The translations under genes and the position numbers were made by a program. From Dasypus novemcinctus (taxonomy: Eukaryota > Chordata > Mammalia > Cingulata > Dasypodidae), in assembly GCF_030445035.2 (NCBI RefSeq), contig NC_080695.1, forward strand, positions 1,054,001 through 1,118,000: 64,000 bases of DNA, given 5' to 3'. Below the pieces are notes generated by a model. It had not been told where the DNA came from. It saw only the letters and a program-made list of their open reading frames with translations, and searched no databases. Below, in pieces: positions 35,901 to 41,900 of this stretch; the stretch's first letter is position 1, and every line of letters starts with the position of its first letter.

Positions 35901-38900
35901 CGGGATGCGCAGGGCCACGCGGGAGCAGGGCCCCCGACACCCCCAGCGTCCTGGCCGCCCGCCCTCATCCCCACCCACCGCCCTCGGCCTCCGCGCCGTG
36001 GCCCTGGGGGGCTCGGACTCCGCTGAGCTGCTCGGCCAGAGCAGCCGGGAAGGCACTCGAGCCCGGGAAGGCACCCTGTGGCCGGGCACCCCAGGACCTC
36101 CCGCGCTGGCCCGGGGCACGTGGGGTCCTGCGAACCAGACCCGGGGAGGAACATCGTCGTGGGGAGCTGCGGCGGGACCCTTCCAGGCCAGCTCCACGCA
36201 GAGGGTCCCCGCCCGCCCCCAGCCCCGACCCCCGGCCCCAGCCCCTGCCCCAGCCTACCTCTCTGGCCACCCGCAGACAACGCGTTTCCATGAACGCTCG
36301 AGAGTGAGCCCCTGGTCGCCCGGGGCCCCACGCCCCAGCAGGACCCCGGCCCACTCGGGGACCTGCGCCTGCCCCGGGCTCTGCGCAAGCCACCTGCCTG
36401 GCCCGGCTCCCACGGCTGAGGGGGGGCCCAAAGCCGGCCCTGCTGCCTGCTCAGCCAGTACCCTCATGACGGCCTCTCCCTGGGGGCTCAGCCAGGCCCC
36501 CCGGCCAGAGCACTGAGCCCCAGGCAGCTCCCGGCATGCGGCCACGTCTGCAGGTGGACAGAAACCCAAGCGGAGCGGGGGGTCACAGGAAGGACCACAG
36601 AACGGGCAGTGTCCCCATCCCACCCCGCGCCCTGTTATGTGGATGAGCCGCCGCCCGCGAGGCCGAGAAGGACCCAGTGTGTAGCTGGCATGCCCCGTCC
36701 TGGGGGCTCCGGGCCCCGGGGCCGGGACCTAACCTGACGGCCCACCTGCTCCCGGGGCCCGACACCCCCCGGGGGGCCGCACCACGGGGGGCAAGGAGGC
36801 AGCACGGGGGGCACCAGGAGTGTGCACATGGCTAGACAGGGAGGCAGGTACACACAGTGTGCATGCACGCACACACTCAGATACACGTGCACAGCGCAAT
36901 CACACACACGTGCACACACGGAGGCACACAAGTACAGACACACATGCACAACGTGATCATACACACACGCACACACGTAAGCACACAAATACACACGTGC
37001 ATGCACAGCCAACCACAAATACACACATGCACGTGTGGGCATACAAACACACAGCACACGGACGCACAGGGATACGCACGCAGAGATACACAAGCACACA
37101 GACACAGCCATACAGGCACACGCATGCCTTCGCGCTCAGACATGCAAACGCACAGGCATGCACACGTGTGTGTACGTGCACACAGGCGCTCACAGACACG
37201 CAGGCGCAGGCGCCCACACGCGCACGCGGCCTCCCCGCCGAGCCCCAGGTCCTCCCAGGTCCTCCCAGGGAGAGCCGGGGGCGGGACACACCTGCAGGAG
37301 GAACGCGGGGACGAGGGCAGGCCGCGCCCCTGCCGGGGACCCCAGCCCACTCAGGGCCACGGCAGGCCACGCTGCCACGGGGCGGGCCCGGGGCCGGCGC
37401 AGACAGGCCCGAGACACGTGGCCCAGGCCTCCTCGCCGCCTGCAAGAGCGGGAGGGGCTCAGCGAGGGCACCCCGGACCCCTCAGGCCCAGCCTCGGGAC
37501 CCCCTGGGGCCCGAAGACCACAATGGGAGGGCCGGAGGCGTGGAAAGCAGCCGACGGTGCTGAGAAAGGCCCCCACATGGCGCCTGCCCAGTGAGCGCTC
37601 AGTGCCCCAGGCCCACCCCCAGTCACTGCCCAGGGCCAGGAGCCCCCAGAAACCCCAGGGGACAGACCCCCAGCTCCTGAAGGCGAGAGGCCCAGAAGGC
37701 ACCTGGACCCCACGCAGGCTCAGCCCAGGGAGGGTGAGAGGACACCCCCCAGGGACTCCCCAGGTGCAGACGGTGGGGGAGGGGGAGGAAAGGCCAAGGG
37801 GGAGGGGAGGTGGGGGAGGGGAGAGGTGGGGGGGAGGGCGAACGGGCAATGGGGGGGCAAGGAGAGGAACAGCAAGAGCCAGGGGGACGGGGGCTCCCTG
37901 GGGAGGCCCTGGCAGCCCCCGCCGCTCTCCCCACTGTGCGGGCACCCTGGCCTCCCTGCAGCCTGGCGGGGGGGTGGGCAGGCGGCCAGGACAGAAGGGA
38001 CAGCGTGACGGGCAGCGGCTGCCCTGACCAAGCCCACAGTGCCAGCACCCCGGGGGCCCCCCCACGCCAGGCTGGGAGTTCGACTGACACCAAGGCCCTT
38101 TCCACCCGCACCGCCCACGGCGCCGCAGGCCAGCCCTGCCTTCAGGAGCGGGGGCACCCAGAAGCGGGGCCGGGGCTCCCCGGGACACCCCTCTGCGGGG
38201 ACCAGGGGGCTGAGCTCCGGCTCCCCATCAGCTGCCACGTTCCAGGGGTGTCCCCCGCAAGAGCCTCCTAGGAGGGGCCACAAATGTGGGCCAATGACGT
38301 GGGGGCAATGGTGCCCCTGCCCCAATTCACACGCCCATCAACCACCGTCGTCCATGCTCCCCCCCCCGGCGGCTCACAGGCGCGAGGGAGCGGGCACGCA
38401 GCACGGCCGAGGGGCACCCATGGGGGGCCCCGGGGCCGCCACCTGCGGACACGACCTCGCCGGCTCGAAGCCGGGGCACGCCCCCACGGCCCCTCACGTC
38501 CCGACCCCGCGGAGCCCGGCCTCACCCGCTGTGCCACGGGGGCACCCGGGTGAGGCGGCCCCAGCCCCGGACCCCAGCCCCTCTGCCACAGCAGCCGCCA
38601 GGGTCCCAGGGCGAGGAGGGGGCTCCGGCACCCCGCCTGCCTCCCTCCCTTCCCTGCCCCCGGCGCCCTCCTCGGGCATCGCCCCCCCCTGCTCCAGCCC
38701 CCACCCCTCCCCTGCACCCCCGATTCTCCCGCCCACCTCCCCACGCCCCCAGAGCTGCCAAGCACAGGCCAGGGTCCACGCCCCACGCCTGGGCCCCCCG
38801 GCCCTGCCACGGCCAGCCCGCCCGCCCCGTTCCAGCTCACGGCACCCGCGCCCTCCCGTCCACCCAGGCCTCGGCTCCGCCCCCCCAGCCTCAACGTCTC

Positions 38901-41900
38901 CCCACAAAGCCTCTGCACACCCGAGCTGGGAGCTCCCCACGGCCTCCTGTCTGGTCCCTACTGCCCCCCGAAGCCCCCCACCCACGGATGCTGAAGAGCG
39001 GGAGCTGGTCCTGATGGTGTGTGGAGTGCCAAGGAAGCCACGGGCTCGGCCGGGGGCACCTGCTGGGCGAAGCAGCCTGGCCCCGGGGTCAGCCCACAGC
39101 GGCCCCCTCCCCTCCCGTCTCCTGCCGCACACCCGGGATGCTCGACCAGCGCGCCCCAGCGTCTGCCACCTGAGCGCCGACAGCCGGACCGGGCACCCCT
39201 CGGGGGGACGTCCTGAGCACGCAGAGCCTCGGTTTCCCCGCCAGGGAAGGGAGCTGGTCCGGGGTGCGCCGGGCGGAGTGCGCAGGGCACCCCGTGGGCG
39301 CGGCCGAGGGGTGGCGGGGCGCCTTCCCCACGCCCCCGCAGCAGGCGCCCGAAGCCACAGCGGGCTCCAGCCGTCGGTCAGGGAGCCGAGCCGTCGGTCG
39401 GGGAGCCGAGCAGGGCGGGGGCGGGAGATGCACAGAGCGGGGCCAGGGGACGGGCCGCCCGACCCAGAGGGGAGCGCCCTGGCTCACGAGCGCCTCCCCC
39501 AGGACCACCCCCACGTTGGGGCCTGTGGGCTCCTGCTCCACCCTGCCCAGGCTCCTGGCAGCCAGGTGGGGTTACCCCGCAGAGGGGGGGTGGGGGCCAG
39601 AACCTTCCGAGGCCTCCCCACGGCAGAGAAGGCAACAGGGCCAGACAGACGCCAGTTCCCACAGCCCCCCACTTCGGGGGCCACCCAGCCAGAACCTCGA
39701 CCGGGGCGCGGTCGCCAACAGCCCCGACTGCTCTCTCCCCTTTCTACGGCCTCTCTGGGTGACATAGAGTTACAGCTTTGAGGGAGCGGACCCCGTTAAA
39801 GAGCCATTGCCTGCCAGCTCTTATCCACCCGGCGAGGCCCCACCCAGCCTGCCCGCCCCCAGGAAGACTTCAGGGCAGCGACTGTCCCAGCCCCACCTGC
39901 AGCTGTGAGCCAGCGGGGGTCCTGGTGGTGCGACCTGACAGTGGACACCTTGGCCAGGGCAGGGGCAGGGCAGGGCGGCAGCAGCAATCCCCGCCCAGGG
40001 CTGCTTCTGCCTGGAGAACGTGCCAGATGACCGGAAAGTGCTCTCGAGCCCGGAGGGGGGGGCAGGCGTCAAGGACAACTGGAGCCACGCTGAGACGAGG
40101 CCTCGGTGAGAGCTGCGGGGAGCACGGACCCCGGAGGAGAGCCGGGCAGCAGGCGTGGGGGGACACCCGGGGAGCCGGGCAGCGGGCGTGGGGGGACACC
40201 CGGGGAGCCGGGCAGCGGGCGTGGGGGGACACCCGGGGAGCCGGGCAGCGGGCGTGGGGGGACACCCGGGGAGCCGGGCAGCGGGCGTGGGGGGACACCA
40301 GGGGGCTGGGCAGCAGGCGTGGGGGGACAGCCGGGGAGCCGGGCAGCGGGCGTGGGGGGACACCAGGGGGCTGGGCAGCAGGCGTGAGGGGACACCAGGG
40401 GGCCGAGCAGCAGCACCCCGGCCTGGCAGAGCCCACAGAGGGGCGCCCGCCGGTCCTGCCAGGTCAGGAGGAGCCCCCTGCCCCCAGGGGCCCTCCAGGC
40501 ATGGGGCAACCCTTCTCGCCCCCCCACGAGGGACCCTCAGGCACCGACGGGCCCCCTCAGGAGGCAGAGGGGGCGGGCAGCGCAGAGCAAGGCGGGGCGA
40601 GTCCATCCCAGGCAGGGGGCGAGTCCATCCCAGGCAGGGGCGCGCCCAGGGCCCAGGGCAAGGACGGGAGCCCCCAGGAGCCCCCACGTGGGCCTGGGCC
40701 CGACACCCAGGAGGAGACCCCCGACGGCAGGTGAGGGCCCAGGAGGGGGGAGCGGGCCCGGGGCTGGAGCCGGGGAGGGGGCCGCCCTCTTGGCCGACCC
40801 CAGCTCTGGATCGCTTGGGGTCGGCTCCCGGCCCGCCGCAACCCCGACCGCCCCCGAGCGCACCTCACGCGCCCTGGAACGGCCTCATGCGACGAGCACA
40901 AGCACCAGAGCCTGCCCGCAACGAGAGGGCCGAGACCCCGGCCCGCCGGCCCGACCACGTCCCGCTCGGCGGCGGCGGGAGGCAGGAGGGCGGCAGCGCG
41001 GGGGGCGGGCACGGGCCACGACACCGAGCCGCTCCCGGACGCCCGCCGGGCCTGGCGGCCATGGGCAGCGCCCTCTCCACTGGCACGAGGGGCGCGGCCG
41101 CCACAGGGTCTCGCGCACGGGTCTGCAAAGGGGCCACAGAGCCCTCACCTTCGCCCCTAGCCCCGCGCGACCCTGGCCCGCCCCCGGCCCCCCAGCGTCC
41201 CTGCCGCCTCCTGGCCCCTCTGCCCGCCGCCCGCCACGCTCCCCGGGGGGCCGCCGGCCGGGGTGCGGGGCTGCCGGCAGCTGCTGCCGCCGAGCCAGGA
41301 GCCCCGGGGGGGCCCGGCGGAACATAACCCAGGCGCGCGGGCTCCGCGCAGGTCCCACCCACTGCCCTCTATAAATAAACCTGTGTAGGAGACAGCCCTC
41401 GCCCAAAAAGTTCCAGCACAATTATATTTTTAAAAAGCAAAGTAAATCGATCGGCCGTCCCCGGAGGCTCCTCTGCTCCAGACCGGAGGAGCCTCGAGGC
41501 GAAGGCCGGACCCGCGTCTGTCTGCGCGGAGGCCGTAGACCCGGGCCTTCCGGAAAAGGCCGGGGCTTAAAGAAGCCCCCTCCCCACCCTGCGCTGCAGC
41601 GGCTGCCGGAATCCCGGCTCAGGGCCGGGCGAGGCGGGCACCGGCTGGCCACGTGCCAGCCTCCTGGGGCGGCGGAGCTGCTCTCCCGGGTGGGCTCCCG
41701 CAGCAGACCTGCCGGTGCCTTCCACGGGCTCCGGGGCAGGGCGCACCGGGACGCCCCCGCCCTGCGCGGGGGGCCGGGCCCAGGGTGTCCCCCCTCCGGC
41801 GGCAGGACGGAGGGCCCTCCAGAGGCCCCACACAAAGCCGCTCCCAGGAATGTCGAGGGCCCTGGCGCACTTCCACCGCAGCCCACACGGGCTTCCCCGC

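Noticed and set aside
38039..39781. A 580-codon plus-strand open frame in intron 2
   Set aside because: Composition is that of random GC-rich DNA, no motif or domain is visible, and other frames over the same stretch are almost as open.
41365..41440. TATA box or poly(A) site (CTATAAATAAACC) of a nested gene in intron 2
   Set aside because: No exon or conserved frame lies at a suitable distance on either strand; probably a chance AT-rich patch.
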